Origin: Gelidibacter maritimus
GTDB taxonomy: Bacteria > Bacteroidota > Bacteroidia > Flavobacteriales > Flavobacteriaceae
DNA: 64,000 nt
NCBI RefSeq assembly: GCF_014062315.1
Contig: NZ_JACGLT010000014.1
Location: forward strand, 22,020-86,019
Reading direction: 5' to 3'
A program made the translations under genes and the position numbers. Below are positions 9,084 through 18,499 of this stretch, one piece after another. A model generated the notes under the pieces. It had not been told where the DNA came from. It made no database searches and was given only the letters and a program-made list of their open reading frames with translations. Every line of letters begins with the position of its first letter. Within the stretch, counting starts at the first letter, position 1.

Positions 9084-10370
9084 TTAAAGATCCTTGCTGA
9101 CCGTTTTAACCGCTTTAATCGTTGCATCCAAATCATCATAACTCAGGGCATCACACAAAAACCAAGTTTCAAAAGCACTCGGGGCAATATAAACTCCTTC
9201 TTTGAGCATGCCGTGAAAGAACTTTTTAAAGGTCTCGTTATTGGCTTTTGCAGCGGTTTCAAAATCATGCACCTCATGATCTTCAAAATGGATGGAAATC
9301 ATGGATCCTTTCCTATTAATGGTATGTTTTATATTATAGTCTTGAAGAGCATTTGCCATACCATGGTGTAAGTATTCTGTCTTTTCTGCTAAGCGGTTAT
9401 AAACCGTCCTATCGTTATTTAACTGCTGTAGCATGGCCAAACCTGCCGCCATGGCTAACGGATTCCCACTTAAGGTTCCCGCTTGGTACACAGGCCCATG
9501 AGGCGCCAAATAATCCATGATTTCATTTCGCGCGGCAAACGCTCCAACAGGCAAACCACCGCCGATCACCTTTCCAAAGCAAACAATATCGGCATTGACC
9601 TTATATAATTCTTGAGCCCCACCCGCAGCCAATCTAAAACCAGTCATCACCTCATCAAAAATCAACAGGATATCATGTAGATCACATAAAGCCCTTAACT
9701 TCTGCAAGAAATTATCCTTTGGAGGAATACATCCCATATTTCCTGCAACAGGCTCAATGATGATACAGGCAATCTCCTCTTTATTTGCTTCCACTAATTG
9801 TGTTACATTATCAATATCGTTAAACTTTGCCAAAAGTGTATCTTTAGCGGTACCCTGGGTCACCCCTGGGCTATTTGGCGTTCCAAAAGTTATTGCACCA
9901 GATCCTGCCGCAATTAAAAACGCATCACTATGGCCATGATAGCATCCCGCAAACTTGATGATTTTATCTTTTTTTGTATAACCGCGAGCCAATCTGACTG
10001 CACTCATACAGGCCTCAGTACCTGAGTTGACAAATCTTATTTTGTCGATATTGGGCACCATAGAAACCGCCAATTCTGCAATTTCGGTTTCAATGGCCGT
10101 TGGCATTCCAAAAGAAGTGCCTTGTTTGGCTTTCTTAACCACGGCATCCACTACCGGCTCAAAGGCATGACCAAGAATCATGGGCCCCCATGAGTTAATA
10201 TAATCAATATAGGTGCGTCCATCCTCATCGTGGATATAAGCACCCTTAGCCGATTGGGCAAAAATAGGGGTTCCACCGACGGCTCCAAACGCCCTAACCG
10301 GCGAATTCACACCTCCTGGAATTACTTTTTCTGCTTCTTTAAATAAACTACTACTGCGTTGATATAACAT
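9084..10370 (-). CDS. hemL: Glutamate-1-semialdehyde 2,1-aminomutase
   Basis: HemL converts glutamate-1-semialdehyde to 5-aminolevulinate, the committed precursor of haem and sirohaem, with pyridoxal phosphate. It has the class III aminotransferase fold at the family length (428 residues). The PLP-binding motif [12 protein letters not shown] and the Schiff-base lysine Lys267 ([13 protein letters not shown]) are present, as is the N-terminal [16 protein letters not shown] typical of HemL. It is the last gene of a four-gene minus-strand operon, 3 bp after the glucosaminidase gene. The other genes have no clear link to haem, so the operon looks like a positional grouping. Confidence 0.97.
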   Translation of the reverse strand: MLYQRSSSLFKEAEKVIPGGVNSPVRAFGAVGGTPIFAQSAKGAYIHDEDGRTYIDYINSWGPMILGHAFEPVVDAVVKKAKQGTSFGMPTAIETEIAELAVSMVPNIDKIRFVNSGTEACMSAVRLARGYTKKDKIIKFAGCYHGHSDAFLIAAGSGAITFGTPNSPGVTQGTAKDTLLAKFNDIDNVTQLVEANKEEIACIIIEPVAGNMGCIPPKDNFLQKLRALCDLHDILLIFDEVMTGFRLAAGGAQELYKVNADIVCFGKVIGGGLPVGAFAARNEIMDYLAPHGPVYQAGTLSGNPLAMAAGLAMLQQLNNDRTVYNRLAEKTEYLHHGMANALQDYNIKHTINRKGSMISIHFEDHEVHDFETAAKANNETFKKFFHGMLKEGVYIAPSAFETWFLCDALSYDDLDATIKAVKTVSKDL

Positions 10371-10373
10371 GAA

Positions 10374-11198
10374 TTAATTGACTTTTATAATCAGGATTTG
10401 TCCTATTTGTAAATTATTGTTGTTCATTCCGTTTAGCTTTTGCAATTCGCTAACCGAAAGATTATAGCGCTTTGAAAGAGAATACATGGTATCTCCTTTA
10501 ACTACTTTATGGGTCAGTTGAGAGGCAATTTCACGAGGTCTCGGTTTTGGTCTCGTCCCCAAAACTTCTTGATCAAATCGGTACAACTGGAAACGCTCAA
10601 TTAAACTGATCAATTTCTGCGGATACTTTCTATCAGTGGCATAACCTGCCGCTCTTAAACCTTTGGCCCAGCCCTTGTAATCATCAATTTCCAATTGGAA
10701 CAATTTTGAATAACGGCCACGTGTGGTCAAGAACTTAGAGTGGTCTTCAAAGGATTGGGAAGCATGTCTATATTTTCTGAAGCATTCCTGGGAGGCATCA
10801 TCATCATGATAAATTTTATCGCCAGACCAGCCGTGACATTTAATTCCAAAATGATTATTGGCTTTTACCGCCAATCTGCCCCTACCAGAACCCGATTCTA
10901 AAATGCCTTGAGCTAAGGTGATACTCGCCGGGATTTTATGGGTGCGCATATTATTTTTGGCAATTTCACCGTAGGTTGCGATGTACATTTCGTTGACACC
11001 TAAGTTTCCCGGTGTCTTAGGGGTAATGACCGTAGGAACACCCACTTCCGAAGGATTGGAGGTACGATGATCTCTAACCACACGTTCGGTTTTTGATTTA
11101 GAATTTTTCTTTTTAGTAACAATGCGTTTCTTACCGCCGCAGCTTGATAAGCTTAATGCAACGACCAAAACCATGATTAATCTCAAACTAAATTTCAT
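10374..11198 (-). CDS. Glucosaminidase (GH73) lipoprotein with C-terminal LysM domain
   Basis: The lipobox at residues 16-20 (LSLSSC) indicates an exported lipoprotein. The central domain (about 65-210) is of the mannosyl-glycoprotein endo-beta-N-acetylglucosaminidase/FlgJ type. The likely catalytic Glu is in AQGILESGSGRG, followed by NNHFGIKCHGWSG. A LysM peptidoglycan-binding domain fills the C-terminus (HKVVKGDTMYSLSKRYNLS...). Together these support cleavage of peptidoglycan glycan strands in the periplasm, for cell wall remodelling or division. It sits in an operon between the ACC deaminase-like gene (7 bp) and hemL (3 bp). Confidence 0.94.
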   Translation of the reverse strand: MKFSLRLIMVLVVALSLSSCGGKKRIVTKKKNSKSKTERVVRDHRTSNPSEVGVPTVITPKTPGNLGVNEMYIATYGEIAKNNMRTHKIPASITLAQGILESGSGRGRLAVKANNHFGIKCHGWSGDKIYHDDDASQECFRKYRHASQSFEDHSKFLTTRGRYSKLFQLEIDDYKGWAKGLRAAGYATDRKYPQKLISLIERFQLYRFDQEVLGTRPKPRPREIASQLTHKVVKGDTMYSLSKRYNLSVSELQKLNGMNNNNLQIGQILIIKVN

Positions 11199-11205
11199 AG
11201 AAAGC

Positions 11206-12117
11206 TTAACTTATTAAAGGCCATTTCTTTTTTTTCAATAGCTCATTCATCCTAGAAATCCCCTGTAAACCGCCTGTATGAATGACCAATATTTTTGAGG
11301 CTTCAGGAAAATATCCTTTGCTCAATAAATCCATAACGCCGTACATCATCTTTCCAATATAGATTGGATCTAAAGGAATGTTATAATCACTTTTAAACTG
11401 ATTGATAAAGCCGATGAATTCTTTATTTATTTTAGCGTAACCACCAAAATGATAATCTGTGATGAGCTGCCAATTTGGATTTTTGGCAAATTTACTAATT
11501 TCTTCTCTCAAAAAATCACCTTTTAGGGCAGGAAAACCCAAAATCTGCTGATGTGGTCTGCAAGTGTTAATAAGTCCAGAAATAGTTCCACCCGTGCCAA
11601 CAGAGCAACAGATATAATCAAATTTAGAATCTTCTTCTAAGAGGATTTCCTCACAGCCTTTGATAGCCAAATCATTGGTGCCGCCTTCTGGGATTAAATA
11701 GAAGTCTGCATACTCACTTTTTAAGTTTTGAATAAATTCTTCGGAAATTTTATTTCTATAAGCCTCGCGGGTCACAAATTTGAACTTCATCCCACAGCTT
11801 TTTGCAAATTGCAAAGTGGGGTTATTAGCTATATTATCCACTAGCTCTTCACCTCTTATGACACCAATTGTCTCGAATCCAAATTCTTTTCCCACGGCAG
11901 CAACAGCAGCAATATGATTTGAAAATGCACCTCCAAACGTCAATAGGGTACTTCGCCGCTCTTCTTTTGCCTGTGCCACATTGTATTTCAATTTCCTATA
12001 TTTATTTCCTGAAATATAAGGATGGATAAGATCCTCTCTTTTCACACTCAAATAATGTTTAGCATTATGGCCTAAGTTTAAGCTTTGGTTTTCTGAAAGA
12101 TGTACCTTAAAATTCAT
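11206..12117 (-). CDS. PLP-dependent ACC deaminase/D-cysteine desulfhydrase family protein
   Basis: The 303-residue protein belongs to the fold-type II PLP enzymes. The PLP-lysine region is SGNKYRKLKYN and is followed by TFGGAFSNHIAAVA. The phosphate-binding glycine loop is SVGTGGTISGL. The same family includes 1-aminocyclopropane-1-carboxylate deaminase and D-cysteine desulfhydrase. The substrate cannot be decided here; D-cysteine or another D-amino acid seems likelier than ACC in a marine bacterium, but this is inference. It is the second gene of a four-gene operon, 4 bp after the small HExxH protein. Confidence 0.9.
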   Translation of the reverse strand: MNFKVHLSENQSLNLGHNAKHYLSVKREDLIHPYISGNKYRKLKYNVAQAKEERRSTLLTFGGAFSNHIAAVAAVGKEFGFETIGVIRGEELVDNIANNPTLQFAKSCGMKFKFVTREAYRNKISEEFIQNLKSEYADFYLIPEGGTNDLAIKGCEEILLEEDSKFDYICCSVGTGGTISGLINTCRPHQQILGFPALKGDFLREEISKFAKNPNWQLITDYHFGGYAKINKEFIGFINQFKSDYNIPLDPIYIGKMMYGVMDLLSKGYFPEASKILVIHTGGLQGISRMNELLKKKKWPLIS

Positions 12118-12121
12118 GGCT

Positions 12122-12445
12122 TCAAAGATATTTCAAAAAGTTCCAAAATGGTCGTTTTTTAAGAAATTCTAAGTGGTTTTCATGTTGATAGGCCTCGCGC
12201 TCAAAGGAGATATTCCGATAAGCCAGATACCAATTTTTATAGCGGCCATATCGCACTAAGAACTCTAAACCATACCAGACAAAAAAGGGTATGATCAATA
12301 ATTCCAGCTGCTGCCTTAAGTGGATGTGTTCATGATTTAGAAATATCTTATCAAGTTTGAGATAGGCGTGCTTTACAAATACAAACGGAAACAGGGCAAT
12401 ACCAGAATACCCTTTTGGAACGATGTATTTTGAGACCAATATCAT
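12122..12445 (-). CDS. Small membrane-associated protein with HExxH motif
   Basis: The 107-residue protein is not a named family I can identify. It carries HEHIH in NHEHIHLRQQLEL, matching HExxH. A hydrophobic segment follows (about 50-68), and a downstream FEREAYQHE could give a third acidic ligand as in gluzincins of the M48/SprT type. A zinc-binding or minimal membrane peptidase role is therefore possible, though the protein is very short for an active protease. It is the first gene of the operon leading to hemL, and its 5' end faces the promoter of the DUF5522-hutU unit. Existence is well supported by operon spacing. Confidence 0.75.
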   Translation of the reverse strand: MILVSKYIVPKGYSGIALFPFVFVKHAYLKLDKIFLNHEHIHLRQQLELLIIPFFVWYGLEFLVRYGRYKNWYLAYRNISFEREAYQHENHLEFLKKRPFWNFLKYL

Positions 12446-12537
12446 GGGTTATGTACTTAAAAAAAATTTAGTGTATGAATATCCTAAAACCTACTGACCT
12501 TCATTTAAGGCCACAGAATTTTTTCTCGAATTTACAC

Positions 12538-12545
12538 TATCTTTG
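12538..12545 (+). promoter_or_regulatory. Promoter -7 box (TATCTTTG) for DUF5522-hutU
   Basis: Exact match to TAnnTTTG, 7 bp before the ATG at 12553. It falls inside the longer open frame that starts at 12475, so it supports the shorter start. No clear -33 element. Confidence 0.55.
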
Positions 12546-12552
12546 TAATACT

Positions 12553-12726
12553 ATGAAGAAAATTGTTCCGATTGAAGAAGGCGATTATTATTTGACACCA
12601 GAAGGTTACCGCTGTTTTACTGCTCAATACCTACTCAAGCGTGGTTATTGTTGCGAAAGTGGCTGCAGACATTGCCCTTATGGTTTTAATCCTCCGACCC
12701 AGCGCAGGACTGGCAAAAAAAATTAA
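12553..12726 (+). CDS. DUF5522 cysteine-rich small protein
   Basis: The 57-residue protein has the motif CCESGCRHCPYGF near its C-terminus, the signature of DUF5522. Clustered Cys and His suggest metal binding, but no activity is known to me. The frame is open from 12475. The start MKKIVPIEEGDYYLTPEGY is chosen because it begins the conserved part and because a promoter box lies between the two possible starts. hutU begins 10 bp after its stop codon, so they share a transcript. Confidence 0.88.
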   Translation: MKKIVPIEEGDYYLTPEGYRCFTAQYLLKRGYCCESGCRHCPYGFNPPTQRRTGKKN

Positions 12727-12736
12727 AAACAAACTA

Positions 12737-14746
12737 ATGCAACGTACTTCCATTTCTTTTAAAGATCAGATATTAGAAGGCATCCCGAGTGTTTTACCTC
12801 CAGCAAAACCTTATGACGACGCCATCAATCATGCGCCAAAACGTAAAGACATTTTATCTGATGAAGAAAAAAAATTAGCTTTACAAAATGCTTTACGGTA
12901 TTTTGACCCGAACCAGCATGCGGAATTACTCCCAGAATTTAGGCATGAATTAGAGACTTATGGCAGAATTTATATGTACCGTTTGCGTCCGGATTATAAA
13001 ATGTACGCCCGACCATTGGATGAGTATCCGGCTAAATCAAAACAAGCTGCGGCCATCATGTTGATGATTCAAAACAACCTCGATTATGCCGTGGCACAAC
13101 ATCCACATGAACTCATTACTTATGGTGGCAATGGGGCTGTGTTCTCCAACTGGGCACAATACCGACTGACCATGAAATATTTGGCCGAAATGACTGATGA
13201 GCAAACCCTGAGCATGTACTCTGGACATCCCATGGGGTTATTTCCAAGTCATAAAGAAGCTCCGAGGGTGGTGGTCACCAACGGCATGATGATCCCGAAT
13301 TACTCAAAGCCTGACGATTGGGAGAAATTCAATGCCTTGGGCGTAACGCAGTACGGGCAAATGACCGCGGGGAGTTATATGTATATCGGACCACAGGGCA
13401 TTGTTCACGGCACTACCATTACCGTTCTGAACGGATTTCGAAAAATAAATAAAGCGCCAAAAGGAAATTTATTTGTCACCTCCGGTTTAGGCGGCATGTC
13501 TGGCGCACAACCAAAAGCTGGAACCATTGCCGGATGTATCACAGTGTGCGCTGAGGTCAACCCAAAAATCACCCAAGTACGCTTGGATCAGGGGTGGATT
13601 GATGAAAAGATTTCAGATTTAGACCAACTTGTAACTCGAGTAAAAAAAGCAAAAGCTGATCTCGAAACTGTTTCCATTGCCTATTTAGGAAATGTTGTTG
13701 ATGTTTGGGAAAAGTTTGATCTAGAAAATATTCATATCGATTTGGGAAGTGATCAAACCTCACTGCATAATCCGTGGGCTGGAGGTTATTATCCGGTTGA
13801 TATTTCTTTTGAAGAAGCCAATTTAATGATGGCAAATAACCCTGAGCTATTTAAGGAAAAAGTTCAGGAAACCTTGCGCCGACATGCTAAAGCAATTAAT
13901 AAACATACTGAGAAAGGCACCTATTTTTTCGATTATGGTAATGCTTTTCTACTGGAAGCCTCACGCGCAGGAGCTGATGTGATGGCCGAAAATCCGACTT
14001 TGGGGCGCGAATTCAAATTCCCGAGTTATGTTCAAGATATCATGGGGCCCATGTGTTTTGATTATGGCTTTGGACCATTCCGCTGGGTTTGCACCTCTGG
14101 GAAGCCAGAAGATTTAGCAAAAACAGATCACATTGCCTGTCAGGTTTTGGAAAAAATAAAACGAGACGCTCCTGAAGAGATACAACAACAAATGGCCGAC
14201 AATATCCAATGGATTAAAGGCGCTCAAGACAATAAATTAGTGGTAGGTTCACAAGCCAGAATATTATATGCCGATGCTGAAGGCCGCACAAAAATAGCTA
14301 AAGCTTTCAATGATGCCATTGCTCAGGGTGAAATTGGCTATGTGGTTCTAGGCCGCGACCATCACGATGTCTCAGGCACGGATTCACCATATCGGGAAAC
14401 CTCGAATATATTTGATGGCTCACGTTTTACTGCGGATATGGCCATACAAAATGTAATTGGCGATAGCTTTAGAGGAGCCACCTGGGTAAGCATCCACAAC
14501 GGCGGTGGCGTTGGGTGGGGCGAAGTAATCAACGGCGGTTTTGGTATGGTTCTTGATGGTAGTAAGGAGGCTGAAAGACGCTTAAAATCCATGCTTTTTT
14601 GGGATGTCAACAATGGTATTTCAAGACGCAGTTGGGCAAGAAATGACGAGGCGATTTTCGCCATAAAACGTGCCATGCAAACTGAGCCCAATTTAAAAGT
14701 AACGCTCCCAAATGCTGTGGATTCCGATTTATTGAATTCTGAATAA
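12737..14746 (+). CDS. hutU: Urocanate hydratase
   Basis: HutU converts urocanate to imidazolonepropionate, the second step of histidine degradation, using NAD as an electrophile. The 669-residue protein contains family blocks YGGNGAVFSNWAQYRLTMKY, MTAGSYMYIGPQGIVHG, TSGLGGMSGAQPKAG (glycine-rich NAD binding) and HNGGGVGWGEVINGGFGM. The start at MQRTSISFKDQ is chosen over codons upstream that overlap the DUF5522 gene. The length is about 100 residues above proteobacterial HutU, from insertions seen in the long Bacteroidota form. The other hut genes (hutH, hutI, hutG) are not in the window; the partners here are DUF5522 and a DUF4136 lipoprotein. Confidence 0.95.
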   Translation: MQRTSISFKDQILEGIPSVLPPAKPYDDAINHAPKRKDILSDEEKKLALQNALRYFDPNQHAELLPEFRHELETYGRIYMYRLRPDYKMYARPLDEYPAKSKQAAAIMLMIQNNLDYAVAQHPHELITYGGNGAVFSNWAQYRLTMKYLAEMTDEQTLSMYSGHPMGLFPSHKEAPRVVVTNGMMIPNYSKPDDWEKFNALGVTQYGQMTAGSYMYIGPQGIVHGTTITVLNGFRKINKAPKGNLFVTSGLGGMSGAQPKAGTIAGCITVCAEVNPKITQVRLDQGWIDEKISDLDQLVTRVKKAKADLETVSIAYLGNVVDVWEKFDLENIHIDLGSDQTSLHNPWAGGYYPVDISFEEANLMMANNPELFKEKVQETLRRHAKAINKHTEKGTYFFDYGNAFLLEASRAGADVMAENPTLGREFKFPSYVQDIMGPMCFDYGFGPFRWVCTSGKPEDLAKTDHIACQVLEKIKRDAPEEIQQQMADNIQWIKGAQDNKLVVGSQARILYADAEGRTKIAKAFNDAIAQGEIGYVVLGRDHHDVSGTDSPYRETSNIFDGSRFTADMAIQNVIGDSFRGATWVSIHNGGGVGWGEVINGGFGMVLDGSKEAERRLKSMLFWDVNNGISRRSWARNDEAIFAIKRAMQTEPNLKVTLPNAVDSDLLNSE

Positions 14747-14763
14747 CTCTAAATAAAAATGCT

Positions 14764-15312
14764 ATGAACAAAATATTAACAACTGTATCAATGGCTCTGC
14801 TCTTAGTAGTAGCCACATCCTGTAGCTCAGTAAGAGTTGCTGCGGATTATGACAAGAATGCAAATTTCAACGAGTACAAAACCTTTGCTTTTTTTAAAAC
14901 AGGTATTGATAAGGCCGAAATCAGCGATCTTGACAAACGTCGGATTTTAAGAGCCATAGAAAGTGAACTAATGGCCAAAGGTTTTACAAAATCTGAAAAC
15001 CCAGATCTATTGGTCAGCATTTTTACCAAATCTCGTGACAAAGTCAATGTCTATAACAATGCCTATGGCTACGGACCTTACGGTTATGGTTGGGGTTGGA
15101 GTCCATATTACTGGAATTCAGGTTATAATTCAGTCTCTACCTCTACCGAAGGCACACTTTATGTCGACTTAATTGACGCCAAGAAAAAAGAATTGGTTTG
15201 GCAAGGAATGGGTGTGGGCTATTTATCACAACGGATGGACAAAAAAGAAGAACGTATCAAGGAATTTGTCGCCAATATCATGGAGAAATACCCTCCTGGA
15301 ATCCAAAATTAA
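14764..15312 (+). CDS. DUF4136 lipoprotein
   Basis: The 182-residue protein has a lipobox (LLVVATSCSS, Cys at about 20) and the DUF4136 opening VRVAADYDKNANFNEYKTFAFF. A Gly/Tyr/Trp-rich stretch (about 97-120, YGYGPYGYGWGWSPYYW) precedes the C-terminal beta-rich part with TLYVDLIDAKKKELVWQG. DUF4136 proteins are envelope lipoproteins of unknown role, probably facing the periplasm. It follows hutU by 17 bp and may be read with it, ending at a strong terminator. Confidence 0.9.
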   Translation: MNKILTTVSMALLLVVATSCSSVRVAADYDKNANFNEYKTFAFFKTGIDKAEISDLDKRRILRAIESELMAKGFTKSENPDLLVSIFTKSRDKVNVYNNAYGYGPYGYGWGWSPYYWNSGYNSVSTSTEGTLYVDLIDAKKKELVWQGMGVGYLSQRMDKKEERIKEFVANIMEKYPPGIQN

Positions 15313-15368
15313 TGGTCTTTAAAAGAAACCCGTGGTCTTAAAACCTATTGGGGAGAAAGAAATTTAAA

Positions 15369-15399
15369 AGCATCAATTTTAATTATTGATGCTTTTTTT
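15369..15399 (+). terminator. Rho-independent terminator after DUF4136 gene
   Basis: AGCATCAAT and ATTGATGCT form a 9-bp perfect stem with a 7-nt loop followed by seven T residues. Confidence 0.88.
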
Positions 15400-15444
15400 G
15401 TGTCCAAAAATACCAAGCAAATCCTGCCTTCCAATCAAAAACCT

Positions 15445-15452
15445 TATATTTG
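15445..15452 (+). promoter_or_regulatory. Promoter -7 box (TATATTTG) for the SulP transporter
   Basis: Exact TAnnTTTG match located 23 bp before the ATG pair at 15475/15478 and downstream of an earlier in-frame ATG (15400). It therefore supports the later start. Confidence 0.55.
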
Positions 15453-15474
15453 CCCCCTTTTAAGTATAAAAACT

Positions 15475-17142
15475 ATGATGTTTAGTCAAACCAGAAAAAA
15501 CTTTACCCAAAACCCTAAGAATGATATCCTTGCCGGTATTACTGTGTCATTAGCCATGATTCCCGAGGTTGTTGCTTTTGCTTTTGTGGCGCAGATTGAT
15601 CCTTTAGTGGCCTTGTCCGGCGCATTTATAGTGGGATTGATTGCTGCAATTTTTGGTGGCCGACCTGGATTGATCTCTGGTGCCGCCGGTGCTGTGGCCG
15701 TTATTTTTGTAAATCTTATTTCAGAAGGACATGAGAGAGGCATGTTATTTGACACCCCCGTTGAAAACATGGGTTATTTTTATTTGTTAGCAGCCGTAAT
15801 ATTGATGGGACTCATCCAAATTGGCGCTGGTGTTTTAAAATTAGGACGTTTTGTGCGATTGATTCCGCATTCGGTCATGATGGGCTTTGTTAACGGATTG
15901 GCCATTGTGATTTTCTTAGCACAAGTCCGCATGTTCTCCCACAAAGAATTACAAATTGGAGAGGATGGTTTAAAAAGATACATCAACATTCCAATGGAGG
16001 GCACAGAGCTATACACCATGCTGGCACTCGTCGGACTTACTATGGCCATCATTTGGTTACTCCCTAAGTTGACTACCAAAATCCCTTCCGCATTAATAGC
16101 CATTATCGTCACAAGTGGCGTTGTTATTTTTGGTGGGCTGGATGTAAGCACCGTTGGCTCGTATATCATAGAAGGCGGTGGTGAAGGTTTGAAAGGAGAA
16201 CTTCCAACGCCAAATATAGAACTCTGGCAAAACCTGCCTATTAATTTTGCTACTTTTAAATTCATCCTTCCCTATGCGTTTTTAGCAGCGTCTGTTGGAC
16301 TTATTGAATCTTTAATGACCATGAATCTGGTTGACGAATTAACAGACACTCGCGGCAATGGAAATAGAGAGTGCGTGGCTCAAGGTGCTGGAAATATGGT
16401 CAGTGGTTTATTTGGAGGTACTGGAGGTTGTGGTATGATTGGTCAAACCGTTATTAACATTAATGCTGGCGGTAGAGGACGTTTATCGGGAATTGCTATG
16501 GCATTAACCCTATTAACCTTTATTTTATTTACGGCGCAGTATATTGAACAAGTACCAATTGCCGCTTTGGTAGGTGTTATGTTTATGATGGTCATTGAAA
16601 CATTTGCCTGGTCCAGCTTCAGGATTATTAGAAAAATACCGGTTGCAGATGCTTTCGTACTTGTTACTGTATCTGCAGTGACAGTTATTTATGATCTTGC
16701 CATTGCTGTTTTTATTGGTGTTATTTTATCTGCTCTTGTTTTTGCCTGGAAAAATGCCACAATGATTAGAGCTCGTAAACGCCTAAAAGAGGATGGCACA
16801 AAAGTATATGAAATATGGGGACCTCTATTTTTTGGTTCTGTTCAAAATTTCAATAATAAATTTGATGTCAAGAACGACCCTCAAAATGTAGTCATTGATT
16901 TTGTTGAATCTCGTGTGAGTGATCATTCGGCAATGGAAGCCATATTCAATTTAGTTAACAAATATGAAGCGGAGGGCAAAACAATCAAACTCAAACATTT
17001 AAGTGAAGACTGTAAAACGTTGATGTATAAAGCTAGTCCTAAGTTTGAGGAAGTTATTATTGATGCTATTGACGACCCTCGGTATCATTTGGCTGCTGAT
17101 CCGGAGAAGTTTACCAAACCGCTTTCTGAATATAAGTTATAG
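15475..17142 (+). CDS. SulP-family anion transporter
   Basis: The protein (555 residues from this start) belongs to the SLC26/SulP family of sulfate, bicarbonate or other anion transporters. The N-terminal DILAGITVSLAMIPEVVAFA is the conserved SulP entry, followed by some 10-14 membrane segments to about residue 410. A cytoplasmic STAS domain ends the protein (IWGPLFFGSVQNFNNKFD..., then VVIDFVESRVSDHSAMEAI). Two adjacent ATGs at 15475 and 15478 are equal candidates. The earlier ATG at 15400 is rejected because it lies upstream of the promoter box and within terminator flank. The convergent haloperoxidase gene ends only 16 bp away. The transported ion cannot be told from sequence. Confidence 0.93.
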   Translation: MMFSQTRKNFTQNPKNDILAGITVSLAMIPEVVAFAFVAQIDPLVALSGAFIVGLIAAIFGGRPGLISGAAGAVAVIFVNLISEGHERGMLFDTPVENMGYFYLLAAVILMGLIQIGAGVLKLGRFVRLIPHSVMMGFVNGLAIVIFLAQVRMFSHKELQIGEDGLKRYINIPMEGTELYTMLALVGLTMAIIWLLPKLTTKIPSALIAIIVTSGVVIFGGLDVSTVGSYIIEGGGEGLKGELPTPNIELWQNLPINFATFKFILPYAFLAASVGLIESLMTMNLVDELTDTRGNGNRECVAQGAGNMVSGLFGGTGGCGMIGQTVININAGGRGRLSGIAMALTLLTFILFTAQYIEQVPIAALVGVMFMMVIETFAWSSFRIIRKIPVADAFVLVTVSAVTVIYDLAIAVFIGVILSALVFAWKNATMIRARKRLKEDGTKVYEIWGPLFFGSVQNFNNKFDVKNDPQNVVIDFVESRVSDHSAMEAIFNLVNKYEAEGKTIKLKHLSEDCKTLMYKASPKFEEVIIDAIDDPRYHLAADPEKFTKPLSEYKL

Positions 17143-17158
17143 TACAACTCCTATTGGC

Positions 17159-18496
17159 TTACTGATTTTTTATAAATTTAATTTCAGAATTTACTAAGGT
17201 TCCAACACGCACGCCTTGAGATAAACCTTCGTTAATTGCAGAAGGGTAATGTATGCCGCCATAAAGCCTACTTATTGCGGCCTCTTCAGCGGCAGCCCTG
17301 AACGAGCTGAAAGCTCTTACCGGCAACCCATAAGGAAGCTCAGTAGTATCATCAAAACTAATATTGTCACCAAAAATAGCGGTCAAGACCTCGGCCGCTG
17401 ATCCTGAAACTACAGAATGGCCACTTGAGTATTCTGGAAATGGTGGGGTTTGCAATAAAGGGGTCCAATCAGCGTCAATATATTCATTGATCAGAGTTTC
17501 AGGTCTGATCAGGTTACTTCTATATTTTTCATCCCAACAACTTATAAAAGCATCAGCTATGCCCATCGAGGTTTTGGTATAGGCAAATACAGTTTTTTCG
17601 AAATCAGAATTGGAATCTTTACTTACAATTTGACAGATGCCCATCCAATGCGCGCCTGGAGTTATCTTTTTTTCTGCAAACATAAAATGTCCTTTATTGA
17701 CGGTTACAAATGGATTACAATCCCAAAATCGTGCAATTTCAATCTCTTCAGAAGTATCGCCCAACGCCCTAATCTCATTAACAACATTATAAACTGCCAT
17801 GACTTCATTGTGAAAATCAGTTTTGGGTTTCATGGAAAACTCAGGAGGCGGCAATGGCATAAACTGCGATGCAGAATCTAACACAAAGGTTCTGATTTTG
17901 TCCCAATGAGGCTCAATCCCGTTCATATATGCCGGTGGTGTTGGCTTCCATCGTGAAGGATCTTTTTCGTACACATTAAAATTAGGCATCGAACGTGTTT
18001 CTCTGTAGTTATCCTCCTCCATCCATTGAAGAATTTGTTTGGATATATTCAATCCATAAGCTTTTGCACTTGAAAACTCTTTTGAATTATGAGTGTTCCA
18101 ATTTCCATATAGACTATCTCTGTAGGAAACAAGGATGTCTTTTGAGAAAACCAATTCTTTAGCGACATCTATATATGCTATAATTGAGGCCAGTTTTAAA
18201 TTTAGGTCATCGTCAACTGCTGGAACATCCAATGTAGCCAATCCGTTGACTTGACCAACCAGCGAGTTATAAGTTTCACTATTTTGATTTAAAACTTCAT
18301 AAGATGCTATGTTTGGATAAATATAAATTCTGCTCGCTACGGGTGGCGAATAAACGTCATGGACCATAATTCCTGTTACCATGTCCACTAACTTGTGGTA
18401 ATCATCAGGATATATTTCGATATTTTTCTTTTCTGAGGCGCATCCCAAACATAAAGTAATGAAACACCATATGATGAACTGTTTAATAAAATACAT
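17159..18496 (-). CDS. Vanadium-dependent haloperoxidase/PAP2-type lipoprotein
   Basis: The 445-residue protein has a lipoprotein signal (FITLCLGCASEKK, Cys about 19). The PAP2/vanadate-binding triad is present: KYRSNLIRP (KX6RP), YSSGHS (in place of PSGH) and SRLYGGIHYPS (SRX5H). The length and spacing fit vanadium-dependent haloperoxidase-like proteins of Bacteroidota rather than small PAP2 phosphatases. The activity may be halide oxidation or phosphatase; sequence alone does not decide. It follows the VCBS/ASPIC gene by 3 bp, so both lipoproteins are made together and probably act together at the outer face of the cell. Confidence 0.88.
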   Translation of the reverse strand: MYFIKQFIIWCFITLCLGCASEKKNIEIYPDDYHKLVDMVTGIMVHDVYSPPVASRIYIYPNIASYEVLNQNSETYNSLVGQVNGLATLDVPAVDDDLNLKLASIIAYIDVAKELVFSKDILVSYRDSLYGNWNTHNSKEFSSAKAYGLNISKQILQWMEEDNYRETRSMPNFNVYEKDPSRWKPTPPAYMNGIEPHWDKIRTFVLDSASQFMPLPPPEFSMKPKTDFHNEVMAVYNVVNEIRALGDTSEEIEIARFWDCNPFVTVNKGHFMFAEKKITPGAHWMGICQIVSKDSNSDFEKTVFAYTKTSMGIADAFISCWDEKYRSNLIRPETLINEYIDADWTPLLQTPPFPEYSSGHSVVSGSAAEVLTAIFGDNISFDDTTELPYGLPVRAFSSFRAAAEEAAISRLYGGIHYPSAINEGLSQGVRVGTLVNSEIKFIKNQ

Positions 18497-18499
18497 GAT

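Noticed and set aside
12475-12552. N-terminal extension of the DUF5522 frame
   Set aside because: The promoter box at 12538-12545 lies inside it and the conserved part begins at the ATG at 12553.
15486-16265. Long minus-strand frames opposite the SulP gene
   Set aside because: Compositional shadows of a membrane protein gene; rich in Pro, Ser, Thr and Ile without family features.
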